Assembly: GCA_013289715.1 (NCBI GenBank)
Contig: JABCZJ010000016.1
Coordinates: forward strand, 62,001-126,000
Source of the DNA: Acidobacteriota bacterium
GTDB lineage: Bacteria > Acidobacteriota > Terriglobia > Acidiferrales > UBA7541
Length of the DNA stretch: 64,000 nt
Reading direction: 5' to 3'
In this document: positions 9,283 through 17,123 of the stretch, in pieces
Position numbering within the stretch: position 1 is the first letter of the stretch
Layout: each line of letters begins with the position of its first letter
The notes under the pieces: generated by a model
Seen by the model: the letters and a program-made list of their open reading frames with translations, nothing else
What the model was told of the DNA's origin: nothing
Databases searched by the model: none
Position numbers and translations under genes: made by a program

Positions 9283-9341
9283 TCACATTTTTGTGAGAAA
9301 GTGACTGTTTCATATTGTGAAAGCATCTTTCATATTGACAC
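9283..9341. promoter_or_regulatory. Palindromic operator cluster upstream of IclR gene
   Basis: Three related elements lie in the cupin-iclR spacer. TCACA/TGTGA with a 4 nt centre is at 9283-9296. The perfect 5 bp dyad TTTCATATTGTGAAA is at 9308-9322. A half repeat, TTTCATATTGACAC, is at 9328-9341. Dyads of the form TTTCNNNNNTGAAA are common IclR-family operators, so autoregulation by the next gene is likely. This is inference from pattern only. Confidence 0.5.
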
Positions 9342-9419
9342 TTCCCGGATTCTATCTACAATGCCGCAAGGGTCAAGAATAAAGTTCCGCACGTGCACGA
9401 ATGCGGCAGCGGAGGATTT

Positions 9420-10256
9420 GTGCCATCCAGGTCGGCATCGGCGAACAGAATCGGCCGCGTCCGCAAAATCGCCGCGCCTGGTTCCAGTAAATCGCTGCAA
9501 AAAGCCCTGCGCATTCTGGTGCACCTTGGCCAGAACGGCCCCGAGCTAGGCATCACAAAACTAGCCGCCGCGCTCAATCTGGATAAAGCGACAGTCCATC
9601 GCCTGCTCAACGCAATGGAAAAATTCGGAATGATCGAACGAAACGCGGACAACGAACGATACCGCCTCGGTCTGAAACTGCACGAGCTGGGGACGAAAGC
9701 CGTCGAATCCCGCACGCTGCGGACGGAGGCCCACCGATTTCTGCTCGAAATGTCTTGCCGCTCGCACGAAACCGTCAGCCTCGCCGTGCCCGGCGCGGGA
9801 GGCATCCTCTGCCTCGACCGCGTGAACTCCCCGGACACCGTAATCACCGTGCGTACGAACGTGGGCGCGCACTTTCCCGCGCACTGCACCGCGGTGGGCA
9901 AGGCCGTGCTCGCGTTTCTGCCCGACCAGGAAATCAATGCGCTACTTTTGCGCGACGGCCTGCCGCGCTTCACGCCTTCTACGTTCACGCGCGCGTCCGT
10001 CCTGAAAGAAAACCTGCGCCAGATACGCCAGCGCGGATACGCCGTCGATAATCAAGAACTCGAAAGGGGACTGAGCGGCGTCGCCGCGCCGGTTCTGCTC
10101 GCAGAAAATCGCGTGGTCGCCGCGGTGGGAATCGCCGGGCCCACGCTGCGCTTTCGGGGAAAAGATCTCGCACAAAAAATCGCGCTGGTGCGCGAAATCG
10201 CCATGAAACTTTCCGCCAGCCTCGGCGGCGCACCCACTCTGTCACGAGCGTCATGA
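9420..10256 (+). CDS. IclR family transcriptional regulator (first copy)
   Basis: The protein has the full IclR layout. An N-terminal winged helix-turn-helix (SLQKALRILVHLGQNGPELG, then LAAALNLDKATVHRLLNAME) is followed by an effector-binding domain with FPAHCTAVGKAVLAFL, GYAVDNQELERGLSGVAAPV and VAAVGIAGP. Such regulators sense small aromatic or organic acids. The start is uncertain: GTG at 9420 has GGAGG 4 nt upstream, while an in-frame GTG at 9393 has no site. A palindromic operator cluster lies 80-140 bp upstream. The downstream MetE-like gene follows after 35 bp and is probably in the same operon. Confidence 0.9.
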   Translation: MPSRSASANRIGRVRKIAAPGSSKSLQKALRILVHLGQNGPELGITKLAAALNLDKATVHRLLNAMEKFGMIERNADNERYRLGLKLHELGTKAVESRTLRTEAHRFLLEMSCRSHETVSLAVPGAGGILCLDRVNSPDTVITVRTNVGAHFPAHCTAVGKAVLAFLPDQEINALLLRDGLPRFTPSTFTRASVLKENLRQIRQRGYAVDNQELERGLSGVAAPVLLAENRVVAAVGIAGPTLRFRGKDLAQKIALVREIAMKLSASLGGAPTLSRAS

Positions 10257-10291
10257 CCGGAATCATTCAGCACCGATAAAGGAGCACGGAC

Positions 10292-11392
10292 ATGTCCGCA
10301 CCGTACCGAGCCGACCACGTCGGCAGCTTTCTTCGTCCGCCGGAATTGCTGGAGGCGCGCCGTAGCGACGCGCAAGATCCCGATCACCTGCACGCCATCG
10401 AAGATCGCGACATCGAGCGTGTTCTGGCCAAGCAAAAGGAGCTCGGCTTTGAAATTTTCACAGACGGCGAATTTCGCCGCCGCAATTTCATGAGTGACTT
10501 CACCGACGCCGTGGAGGGCTTCGACCTGGGAGACGCCGTGGCGCGCTCTTGGAAAGCAGGTCAGGAGAAAGAAGCGCCAGTAAGCAGCGTCACCGGCATC
10601 GTCACCAAGAAACTGCGCGCCGTCGAGCCGCTCACGGGACGCGAGCTTTCCTTCCTTAGAAAACACAGCCCCGGCAACATCAAAATGACGTTGCCCAGCG
10701 CCACGCAATTTCCGGCTATCGCTTTCAAGCGCGGCATCACCGACAAAGTGTACAAAGACCATTCCGAATTACTGTGGGACATCGTCGCCATCATGAAGAC
10801 CGAGCTGGCGAGGCTCTCCGCTGAAGGCGTGAAGTACATTCAGATTGACGCGCCGCGCTACAGCTATTTCATGGACGCCAAATGGCGCGATTGGATTCGC
10901 ACCGAAATGAATATCGCGCCGGACGCGCTGCTCGATGAGTCGATCCGCGCAGACAATGCATGTTTCGCCGCGGCCAAACGCCCCGGCGTCACGCTCGCGA
11001 TGCACCTCTGTCGCGGAAACAATCGCAGCCACTGGTACGCCGAAGGCGGCTACGACGCCATCGCCGAAAAGCTTTTCGCCACCATGGCCGTGGATCGTTT
11101 TCTGCTGGAATACGACGACGATCGTTCCGGAACGTTCGAGCCGCTGCGCCTGGTTCCGCGCGATAAGACCGTGGTCCTCGGCCTGATCAGCTCGAAAAAG
11201 CCGCAGCTGGAAAATGCGGACGACATCACTCGCAGAATTGAGGAGGCCGCCCGCTTTTTCCCGCTGGAAAATCTCGCGCTCAGCCCGCAATGCGGCTTCG
11301 CCTCCACCATGGAAGGAAATCTGCTCACCGAAGAAGAACAGTGGGCCAAGCTGCGTCTCGTTGCAGACGTCGCTCGCCGCGTCTGGAGCTAG
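10292..11392 (+). CDS. MetE C-terminal domain-like zinc methyltransferase family protein (second copy)
   Basis: This 366-residue protein is a stand-alone MetE C-terminal-type barrel. It begins YRADHVGSFLRPPELLEAR, the usual start of these short homologues, and has IFTDGE, QIDAP (D186) and a complete zinc set H238, C240 (MHLCRGN), E273 (LLEYDD) and C334 (SPQCGF). It lacks the N-terminal folate-binding half of MetE. The ribosome-binding site is AAAGGAGC before the ATG. It follows the IclR gene closely and is followed after 160 bp by an aldehyde dehydrogenase. Its sequence is clearly different from the first copy at 7.4 kb, so the two are not a recent duplication. The role is unknown. Confidence 0.85.
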   Translation: MSAPYRADHVGSFLRPPELLEARRSDAQDPDHLHAIEDRDIERVLAKQKELGFEIFTDGEFRRRNFMSDFTDAVEGFDLGDAVARSWKAGQEKEAPVSSVTGIVTKKLRAVEPLTGRELSFLRKHSPGNIKMTLPSATQFPAIAFKRGITDKVYKDHSELLWDIVAIMKTELARLSAEGVKYIQIDAPRYSYFMDAKWRDWIRTEMNIAPDALLDESIRADNACFAAAKRPGVTLAMHLCRGNNRSHWYAEGGYDAIAEKLFATMAVDRFLLEYDDDRSGTFEPLRLVPRDKTVVLGLISSKKPQLENADDITRRIEEAARFFPLENLALSPQCGFASTMEGNLLTEEEQWAKLRLVADVARRVWS

Positions 11393-11552
11393 AACGTGTC
11401 CGCGCGATGCGATCGGTCGCGTTGCTTGACATTCCCAAACCGGAGGCGAAGAATCCAAACGAAGTAAATCGTACAACTGCGCGATAAACGCGCATTGTGC
11501 GCCCGCAGACGATCCGCGGCATTCGATTCGCGCTCGACGAGGAAGGTGCACC

Positions 11553-12992
11553 ATGCTCTCTACTCCTTACATTGACGGCAAGGCCATCGAAGTTTCCCCC
11601 TCCGCGATGGCGGACGTCCTCAACCCAGCCAATCAGAAACCATTCGCCAAAATCTTCATGGCGCAAGAACAGCACATGCGCGCCGCGATCGATGCCGCGC
11701 ACGCCGCAAAAACGGCGTGGGGCAATTCGCCCGCCGCGCTGCGCGAAAAAATTCTGCATCGCGCTGCCGACGAACTGGAAGCAGCCACCAGCGAGATGGT
11801 GGATTTGCTGATCGGCGAAGGCGGCTCGACATTCGGAAAGGCCCATTTCGAAGTGCCGTTTGCCGCGAACATGTTGCGCTCGATCGCGGGAGAAGCGCGC
11901 AGGGTGCAAGGCGACGTTTTTCCCTCTGACGTTTCCGGGCTTCTTTCACTGGCGATTCGCCGCCCGCTCGGCGTCGTCGCCGGAATCTCGCCGTTCAATT
12001 TTCCGGTTGTCCTGTCGCTGAAGAAGGTCGCGTTCGCGCTGGCCACCGGCAACACGTTCATCCTGAAGCCATCGGAAGAAACTTCGCTGGTCGGCCTGAA
12101 GCTCGCCGAAATTTTCGAAAAGGCGGGACTGCCGCCCGGAGTGCTCAACGTCGTTCCCGGCGACGGCCCCAGGCTCGCCCGCGTGCTGTTTGATGATCCG
12201 CGCGTGAAACTGATTTCGTTTACCGGCTCGACAGCCGTTGGTCGCCACATCGCCGTCGAGTGCGCGAAAAAAGGCAAGCGCGTGGTGCTGGAAATGGGCG
12301 GCAAGAGCCCGCTCATCGTGCTGAAAGATGCAGACGTGGATTACGCCGTGGATACCGCCTGCTTCGGCATCTTCATTCATCAGGGGCAGATCTGCATGGC
12401 CGGCTCGCGCATCATCGTCGAGGCCCCGATTTACGAAACTTTTCTGCAGCGTTTTGCAACCAAGGCCAAGACCCTGCAAGTGGGCGATCCGCGCGATCCG
12501 CACACGGTGATCGGCCCCCTGATTCGTTCCTCGCAATGCCGGATGATCGAGCGCAAAATCCAGGAAGCCGTCGCGGCCGGCGCGCGCGTCCTGACCGGCG
12601 GCACCTACGAAGGGAATTTTTATCAGCCCACTGTGGTGGCGGACGTTACGCCGAACATGGCCGCATTTCGCGACGAGCTCTTCGGTCCGGTCGCAGCCGT
12701 CAGCCGCGCGGACAACGCCGATCACGCCCTCGAGCTCGCGAATAATTCGTCCTACGGACTTTCCTCCGCCGTGCTCACCAATGATTTGCAACTCGCGATG
12801 CGTTTTGCGCTCGAACTCGAAGCTGGCATGGTGCATCTGAACGGCCCCACGGTGCACGACGAGCCGACAGTTCCGTTCGGAGGTGTGAAAGATTCAGGAA
12901 GCGGCCGCGAAGGTGGCCGCTGGTCGGTAGAAGAGATGACCGAAGTGAAGTGGGTAACAATCCAAATGGGCCGCCGCCACTATCCATTCTGA
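11553..12992 (+). CDS. NAD(P)-dependent aldehyde dehydrogenase, benzaldehyde/vanillin dehydrogenase-like
   Basis: The 479-residue protein has all aldehyde dehydrogenase signatures: N149 (ISPFNFP), K172 (LKPSEE), general base E247 (VVLEMGGKSP) and nucleophile C281 (GQICMAGSR). The C-terminal segment PFGGVKDSGSGREGG is also present. Length and the GRHIAVECAKKGKRVVLEMGG block are typical of the subgroup acting on benzaldehyde, vanillin or salicylaldehyde, oxidising them to aromatic acids. The ATG at 11553 follows GAGGAAGG. It is the last gene of the plus-strand group at 8.7-13 kb and faces pcaG with only 44 bp between. A role in feeding aromatic acids to the protocatechuate branch is inference. 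Confidence 0.85.
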   Translation: MLSTPYIDGKAIEVSPSAMADVLNPANQKPFAKIFMAQEQHMRAAIDAAHAAKTAWGNSPAALREKILHRAADELEAATSEMVDLLIGEGGSTFGKAHFEVPFAANMLRSIAGEARRVQGDVFPSDVSGLLSLAIRRPLGVVAGISPFNFPVVLSLKKVAFALATGNTFILKPSEETSLVGLKLAEIFEKAGLPPGVLNVVPGDGPRLARVLFDDPRVKLISFTGSTAVGRHIAVECAKKGKRVVLEMGGKSPLIVLKDADVDYAVDTACFGIFIHQGQICMAGSRIIVEAPIYETFLQRFATKAKTLQVGDPRDPHTVIGPLIRSSQCRMIERKIQEAVAAGARVLTGGTYEGNFYQPTVVADVTPNMAAFRDELFGPVAAVSRADNADHALELANNSSYGLSSAVLTNDLQLAMRFALELEAGMVHLNGPTVHDEPTVPFGGVKDSGSGREGGRWSVEEMTEVKWVTIQMGRRHYPF

Positions 12993-13036
12993 GCGCGGCC
13001 AAGGTTTTGACTTTTTGGATTTCGCTTCGCTGGCTC

Positions 13037-13606
13037 TCAACAATCGAAAAAGACCGTTTCCCCCGGGCCCTGCATGATCACATCCCACTTCAACACCCCA
13101 TCCAGGCCCGGCGCCAGCCGCGCGACGAGAGTCCCGCGCCGTCCTGGCTCGACCAGTCCCAATGCGAAATCTTCCGCATTCCCCGGCTCATCCGGAAAAT
13201 AAATCCGCGTCACCAATCGCCGCAACAATCCGCGCATGAAAACGGAAACCGCAATGTGTGGTGCCTGCAATTTTCCATCAGGACCCGGCACCGCCCCGGG
13301 CTTGATCGTCGTAAAACGGAATTTCCCATCTTCATCCGTCGGAATTCGTCCGTAACCCTGAAACCCCGCGTCCACAGGCTTGTCCTGCGGGTCTTCCGGA
13401 TGCGCATATTTCCCGTGCGAATTCGCCTGCCACAATTCGATGACCGCGTCCGGCACTCCCACGCCATCGGCATCCAGCACGCGCCCCTCAATCGTCACGC
13501 GCTCACCCGCAACTCCCGGACCGGCAAGCTCCGCGCAATTCAGCCGCTCGAGTCCGATGCCGAAAAAAGGTCCGACTGTCTGTGATGTTGTCGCGCGCAG
13601 CGTCAT
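13037..13606 (-). CDS. pcaG: Protocatechuate 3,4-dioxygenase alpha subunit
   Basis: This 189-residue protein has the intradiol dioxygenase fold (LRATTSQTVGPFFGIGL; VIELWQANSHGKYAHPED; FRFTTIKPGAVPGPDG; APHIAVSVFMRGLL; VTRIYFPDE). The iron-binding His/Tyr set is absent, as expected for the structural alpha subunit. With PcaH it opens protocatechuate to 3-carboxy-cis,cis-muconate. The ATG directly follows the pcaH stop codon, so the two are translationally coupled. Length matches known PcaG. Confidence 0.95.
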   Translation of the reverse strand: MTLRATTSQTVGPFFGIGLERLNCAELAGPGVAGERVTIEGRVLDADGVGVPDAVIELWQANSHGKYAHPEDPQDKPVDAGFQGYGRIPTDEDGKFRFTTIKPGAVPGPDGKLQAPHIAVSVFMRGLLRRLVTRIYFPDEPGNAEDFALGLVEPGRRGTLVARLAPGLDGVLKWDVIMQGPGETVFFDC

Positions 13607-14311
13607 CTATTTCTCCATCGGCGTCGCGTCGCGGCCGTTCAGAATAATGTCAAACTTATATCCCAGCGCGTGCCCCGGAATTGTGCTCTCCCAATCGAAA
13701 GCAGAAATCAATCGCTGGCGCGCCGATTCGTCCGCCGTGCAGTTATATATGGGGTCGAAGGGAAGCAAAGGGTCGCCGGGAAAATACATTTGCGTCACCA
13801 AACGCGTCGCGAACGCCGGACCAAACAGCGAAAAATGCACATGCGCCGGCCGCCACGCATTGTGATGATTGCCCCACGGATATTCTCCGGGCCGAACCGT
13901 TATGAAGCGATAGTGCCCTTCGCCGTCCGTCATCGCGTAGCCGTGGCCGCTGAAATTTGGATCAAGCGGCGCCTGATGCTGATCCACTTTGTGCCGGTAA
14001 CGCCCCGCCGCGTTCGCTTGCCACACTTCCACCAGCGTTTTTCGCACCGGCTTTCCATCCTCGTCCAGCACGCGCCCGCTGACGATGATGCGCTCCCCCA
14101 GCGGCTCGCCGGAATGTTGCCGCGTCAAATCGCAAGCCTTCACGTTCCCAGTTTCCGGCGCGAACACGGGCCCAGTGATTTCCGAAAGCGTGTGCGGCAA
14201 ATAAATGAGCGGCTGCGCAGGCGCGCGCTTGCGCGACGAGACGTAAGTCGGATGCAAATATTCTGGCTGCGTTCCAGGAACCGCGCGCCGATATCCGGGC
14301 GGGTAGTTCAT
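13607..14311 (-). CDS. pcaH: Protocatechuate 3,4-dioxygenase beta subunit
   Basis: This is the 234-residue catalytic subunit of protocatechuate 3,4-dioxygenase. The four iron ligands are visible: Y105 (AGRYRH), Y144 (PGEYPW), H157 and H159 (RPAHVHF). The usual N-terminal Pro-rich arm (YLHPTYVSSRKRAP) is also present. The start is the ATG at 14311 behind GAGGAAAA. A longer frame back to 14437 overlaps the CoA-transferase subunit B gene and has no homology. The order is CoA-transferase A, B, pcaH, pcaG on the minus strand, with short or no gaps, so one operon is likely, driven from the promoter at 16.07-16.1 kb. Confidence 0.96.
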   Translation of the reverse strand: MNYPPGYRRAVPGTQPEYLHPTYVSSRKRAPAQPLIYLPHTLSEITGPVFAPETGNVKACDLTRQHSGEPLGERIIVSGRVLDEDGKPVRKTLVEVWQANAAGRYRHKVDQHQAPLDPNFSGHGYAMTDGEGHYRFITVRPGEYPWGNHHNAWRPAHVHFSLFGPAFATRLVTQMYFPGDPLLPFDPIYNCTADESARQRLISAFDWESTIPGHALGYKFDIILNGRDATPMEK

Positions 14312-14363
14312 ACGATTTTCCTCACGAACACTATACATCGCGCCCGAAGCCAGCGCGGCATCC

Positions 14364-15122
14364 TCACTCCGCGCCCGCCGCGGTGCCATGTGCCGCGGCC
14401 GTCCGCGCATGCAAATCGCGTAAAGCGGCCAGCTCACGCGCCGTCGGCTTCGGCGTAATTTCCAAATTCGCCGCCACGCGCAATTTCCATCCCGTCGAGT
14501 TTCTCACCTGTTCGGCGCACACACCCGGATGCATCGCCGTCAACACCAGTTCATTCGTCGCCGGATCCGAATTCAGCACGCCCAGGTCCGAAATTATCGT
14601 CGTGGGTCCGCGCCCGCGTAATTTCACGCCGCCGCTTCTCTGGCTTCGTTCGAAATATCCCGAAGACGTAACGAAATCCAGTTTCTCCACGAACGTGCGC
14701 TTATTCTGTTTCAGCAGAATCGCCACTTCCTTCGCCGCCGTCACAATTTCCGGTGCGCCGCCCGCACCGGGCAGCCGTACCTGCGGCGCATCGTAACTTC
14801 CGCCAATTACAGTGGTATTGATGTTTCCGAAGCTGTCGATCTGCGCCGCGCCCAGAAATCCCACGTCCACGCGCCCGCCCTGCAGCCAATAACGAAAAAT
14901 TTCCGGCACGGACACCACGGTGTCTGCAGTCTCCGCCAGCTCGCCATCCCCAATCGAAAGCGGCAGCACCTGCGGCTTCGCGCCAATCGTCCCGGATTCG
15001 TAAATCAGCACAACATCTGGCGCATGCGTCAGCCGCGCCAGATTTGCCGCCGCACTCGGCAGGCCGATGCCCACAAAACACACGCTTCCATTCCGCAGCC
15101 ACCGCGCTGCGGCGATGGTCAT
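14364..15122 (-). CDS. CoA-transferase subunit B (3-oxoadipate/glutaconate CoA-transferase type)
   Basis: This 252-residue protein of the GctB/IpdB/CatJ type has CFVGIGLPSAAANLA, VLIYESGTIG (the usual position of the catalytic glutamate), a GFLGAAQID segment and TTIISDLGVL. With subunit A it would exchange CoA between succinyl-CoA or acetyl-CoA and an organic acid. In a pca operon the expected acid is 3-oxoadipate (CatIJ-like). The conserved N-terminal motif EYSPSEIM extends upstream of the ATG at 15122, but no ATG, GTG or TTG exists there before an in-frame stop. A CTG at 15146 may be the true start. The 3' end is 52 bp from pcaH. Confidence 0.85.
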   Translation of the reverse strand: MTIAAARWLRNGSVCFVGIGLPSAAANLARLTHAPDVVLIYESGTIGAKPQVLPLSIGDGELAETADTVVSVPEIFRYWLQGGRVDVGFLGAAQIDSFGNINTTVIGGSYDAPQVRLPGAGGAPEIVTAAKEVAILLKQNKRTFVEKLDFVTSSGYFERSQRSGGVKLRGRGPTTIISDLGVLNSDPATNELVLTAMHPGVCAEQVRNSTGWKLRVAANLEITPKPTARELAALRDLHARTAAAHGTAAGAE

Positions 15123-15147
15123 GATCTCGCTCGGCGAATATTCCAGC

Positions 15148-16014
15148 TCAGCGATGGCTGATCACCTTCGCTTCCGCCCCGCTGCTGCGGCGGTATTCCG
15201 CAAAATCCGCGGTGCCCATCACATGCCGGTCCATCCACGCGCGAAAAGTTTCGCGCTCCCGCGAAATTCCATCCCACGCGACGCAGAACGCGTTGTCGCG
15301 TTTGTAGTATCCATGGGCGTAAGAAGGATGCGCGCCGCCCGGCACCACGCAAACGCAGGACACTACCCACGAGGGCAGCACGCAAGCGTTCGTCGGCGCG
15401 TCCAGATCGTCCACAATTTCTTCCACCGTCACGATCACTTTTTTCGCTGCCAGCGCCGCTTCTTTCTGTATTCCGATAATCCCGTAAATCAGCACATTGC
15501 CTTTGCGGTCTGCCTTCTGCGCGTGCAGGATGCTCACATCGGGATGCAGCGCCGGAGTCGCCGCCAATACTTCGCCCGTGAACGGGCACTCGATGGATTT
15601 TATTTTTTTATTATGCTTCGGCAGATCGGAGCCAACGTATCCGCGCATCACGGCAAAAGGCAGCCCCGACGCACCCGCCTGATAACGCGCGGCCATGTCC
15701 GCATGGCTGTGTTCTTCAATCGCGAGCGGCGCAGGCCAGCCGGTCTGTATCGCGTCGCGAAACCGGTGCAGGGAACCGACGCCCGGATTTCCGCCCCAGG
15801 AAAAAATCAACCGCGCAGCGCACCCCATCCCGATCATCTGGTCGTAAATCAAATCCGGAGTCATGCGAATCAGCGTGAGGTTGCGCCGGCGTTGGCGAAT
15901 CAGCTCGTGCCCCGCGGCAAAAGGTATCAGGTGCGTGAATCCTTCCAGCGCCACGGAATCGCCGTCGTGCACCAATTCCGCGGCCGCTTCGCGCAATGAT
16001 ACGAGAGTCGCCAT
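15148..16014 (-). CDS. CoA-transferase subunit A (3-oxoadipate/glutaconate CoA-transferase type)
   Basis: The 288-residue protein begins LREAAAELVHDGDSVALEGF, the start of the GctA/IpdA/CatI family. It contains FSWGGNPGVGSLHRFRDAI and HPDVSILHAQKADRKGNV. It differs from the SCOT-type PcaI, so CatI-like 3-oxoadipate CoA-transferase is the best guess in this pca context. Glutaconate or steroid-ring substrates remain possible. It is the first gene of the operon with subunit B, pcaH and pcaG. A sigma70-like promoter ends about 55 bp upstream, with a PcaR-like site above it. No pcaB, pcaC or pcaD is present in the window. Confidence 0.85.
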   Translation of the reverse strand: MATLVSLREAAAELVHDGDSVALEGFTHLIPFAAGHELIRQRRRNLTLIRMTPDLIYDQMIGMGCAARLIFSWGGNPGVGSLHRFRDAIQTGWPAPLAIEEHSHADMAARYQAGASGLPFAVMRGYVGSDLPKHNKKIKSIECPFTGEVLAATPALHPDVSILHAQKADRKGNVLIYGIIGIQKEAALAAKKVIVTVEEIVDDLDAPTNACVLPSWVVSCVCVVPGGAHPSYAHGYYKRDNAFCVAWDGISRERETFRAWMDRHVMGTADFAEYRRSSGAEAKVISHR

Positions 16015-16070
16015 GATCTCTCCCCGAAGTTTGCCCGGTTCCGATGCCCGCCTTGCGAGATGCCCTGGCG

Positions 16071-16114
16071 AATTTATGCAGGCAGCCTTGTTCTTGTCAA
16101 GGCCGATTATCGAA
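16071..16114 (-). promoter_or_regulatory. Sigma70-like promoter with PcaR-like operator for the pca/CoA-transferase operon
   Basis: On the minus strand TTGACA (16100-16095) and TAAATT (16076-16071) are separated by 18 nt, which is a strong consensus promoter. Just above the -35, at 16114-16104, lies TTCGATAATCG. That is the core of the 15 bp site reported for PcaR of Pseudomonas putida (GTTCGATAATCGCAC, from memory). A second dyad, GCCTTG/CAAGGC with a 7 nt loop (16085-16103), overlaps the -35. The divergent IclR-family gene next door is the obvious regulator. Confidence 0.6.
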
Positions 16115-16183
16115 ATAGCGTGCGCCTATCGGACAATTCGTGTATCCTTCGCCGTTTCCAGGCCATTTCGCAGGAGAGCTTCG

Positions 16184-17092
16184 ATGCCGCGCGCCAGTAC
16201 TCACAAATCCAGCAAATCCGCCAAACCCACCCGTCGCCCAGATCGCGCCGCGCCGCCCGCCACGGTCGCAGTTGCGGCTGCAGCGAATTCCGCTGCCTCA
16301 CCACCAACTCCTTCCACGCAAATCGACGCGTTAACCGGCGATCCCGATTTCATGACATCGCTCGCTCGCGGCCTCGCCGTGATCCAGGCCTTCTCCCAGA
16401 AAAAACGCCAGCTCACCATCTCGCAAGTGAGCAGCAAAACCGGATTTTCGCGCGCCGCCGTTCGTCGCTGCTTGTACACGCTTGCAAAACTAGGCTTCGC
16501 CGGCTCCGACGATAATCGCCATTTTTTTCTGCAGCCACGCGTCTTGGCGCTCGGTCACTCCTACATTTCTTCCATGCCGCTCGCGACGGCCGCGCACCCC
16601 ATCCTCGAACGCTTCAGCCGCATGATGCACGAATCCTGTTCCATCGCCACGCTCGATGGCCTCGACATCGTTTACGTCGCGCGCGCCAACGTTACGCGCA
16701 TCATGGCCATCGATCTGGGCGTCGGCAGCCGTCTGCCGGCGTTCTGCACGTCGATGGGCCGCGTGCTCCTCGCGAATTTGCCGTCCGCCGAAATTGAATC
16801 TTTTCTCGCGCGCATTCAATTCACCCGTTACACCGAACGCACCATCGTTACCGCCGATAAATTACGCCCCGTGCTGCGCATGGTTCTGCGCAACGGATAC
16901 GCGATCGTGGATCAGGAACTGGAACTCGGGCTCCGTTCGATGGCCGTGCCGATTCTGGGTCCCAGCGGTCAGGTGGTTGCGGCGGTCAACGTCGGCGCAC
17001 ATGCCCAGCGCGTCTCCAATCAAGAGATGCTCAACAATTTTCTGCCGCACCTGCGCGCTGCGGCGCAGGAACTTTGCATGTTGTTGCGATGA
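16184..17092 (+). CDS. IclR family regulator, PcaR/PcaU/PobR-like
   Basis: The 302-residue protein has an N-terminal Ala/Pro/Lys-rich tail, then an IclR-type winged helix (FMTSLARGLAVIQAFSQKKRQLTISQVSSKTGFSRAAVRR) and an effector domain (LPAFCTSMGRVLLANL; GYAIVDQELELGLRSMAVPI). The SLARGLAVI and SRAAVRRCLYTL blocks are characteristic of the PcaR/PcaU/PobR branch, which responds to 3-oxoadipate, protocatechuate or 4-hydroxybenzoate. The start is the ATG at 16184 behind CAGGAGA; an open frame extends upstream to 15863 but only antisense to the CoA-transferase. It is divergent from the CoA-transferase/pcaHG operon and 31 bp ahead of the MFS gene. Confidence 0.9.
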   Translation: MPRASTHKSSKSAKPTRRPDRAAPPATVAVAAAANSAASPPTPSTQIDALTGDPDFMTSLARGLAVIQAFSQKKRQLTISQVSSKTGFSRAAVRRCLYTLAKLGFAGSDDNRHFFLQPRVLALGHSYISSMPLATAAHPILERFSRMMHESCSIATLDGLDIVYVARANVTRIMAIDLGVGSRLPAFCTSMGRVLLANLPSAEIESFLARIQFTRYTERTIVTADKLRPVLRMVLRNGYAIVDQELELGLRSMAVPILGPSGQVVAAVNVGAHAQRVSNQEMLNNFLPHLRAAAQELCMLLR

Positions 17093-17123
17093 CGGGCACG
17101 ACCATGATCGCCACAAACGAGAA

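Noticed and set aside
7419..11392. Calling the two MetE-like genes methionine synthase
   Set aside because: Both lack the N-terminal half of MetE and are strongly diverged, so biosynthetic methionine synthase is not supported.
14364..16014. Naming the CoA-transferase pair pcaI and pcaJ
   Set aside because: The sequences are of the GctA/IpdA/CatI type, not the SCOT-like PcaIJ type, so the symbols were left empty.
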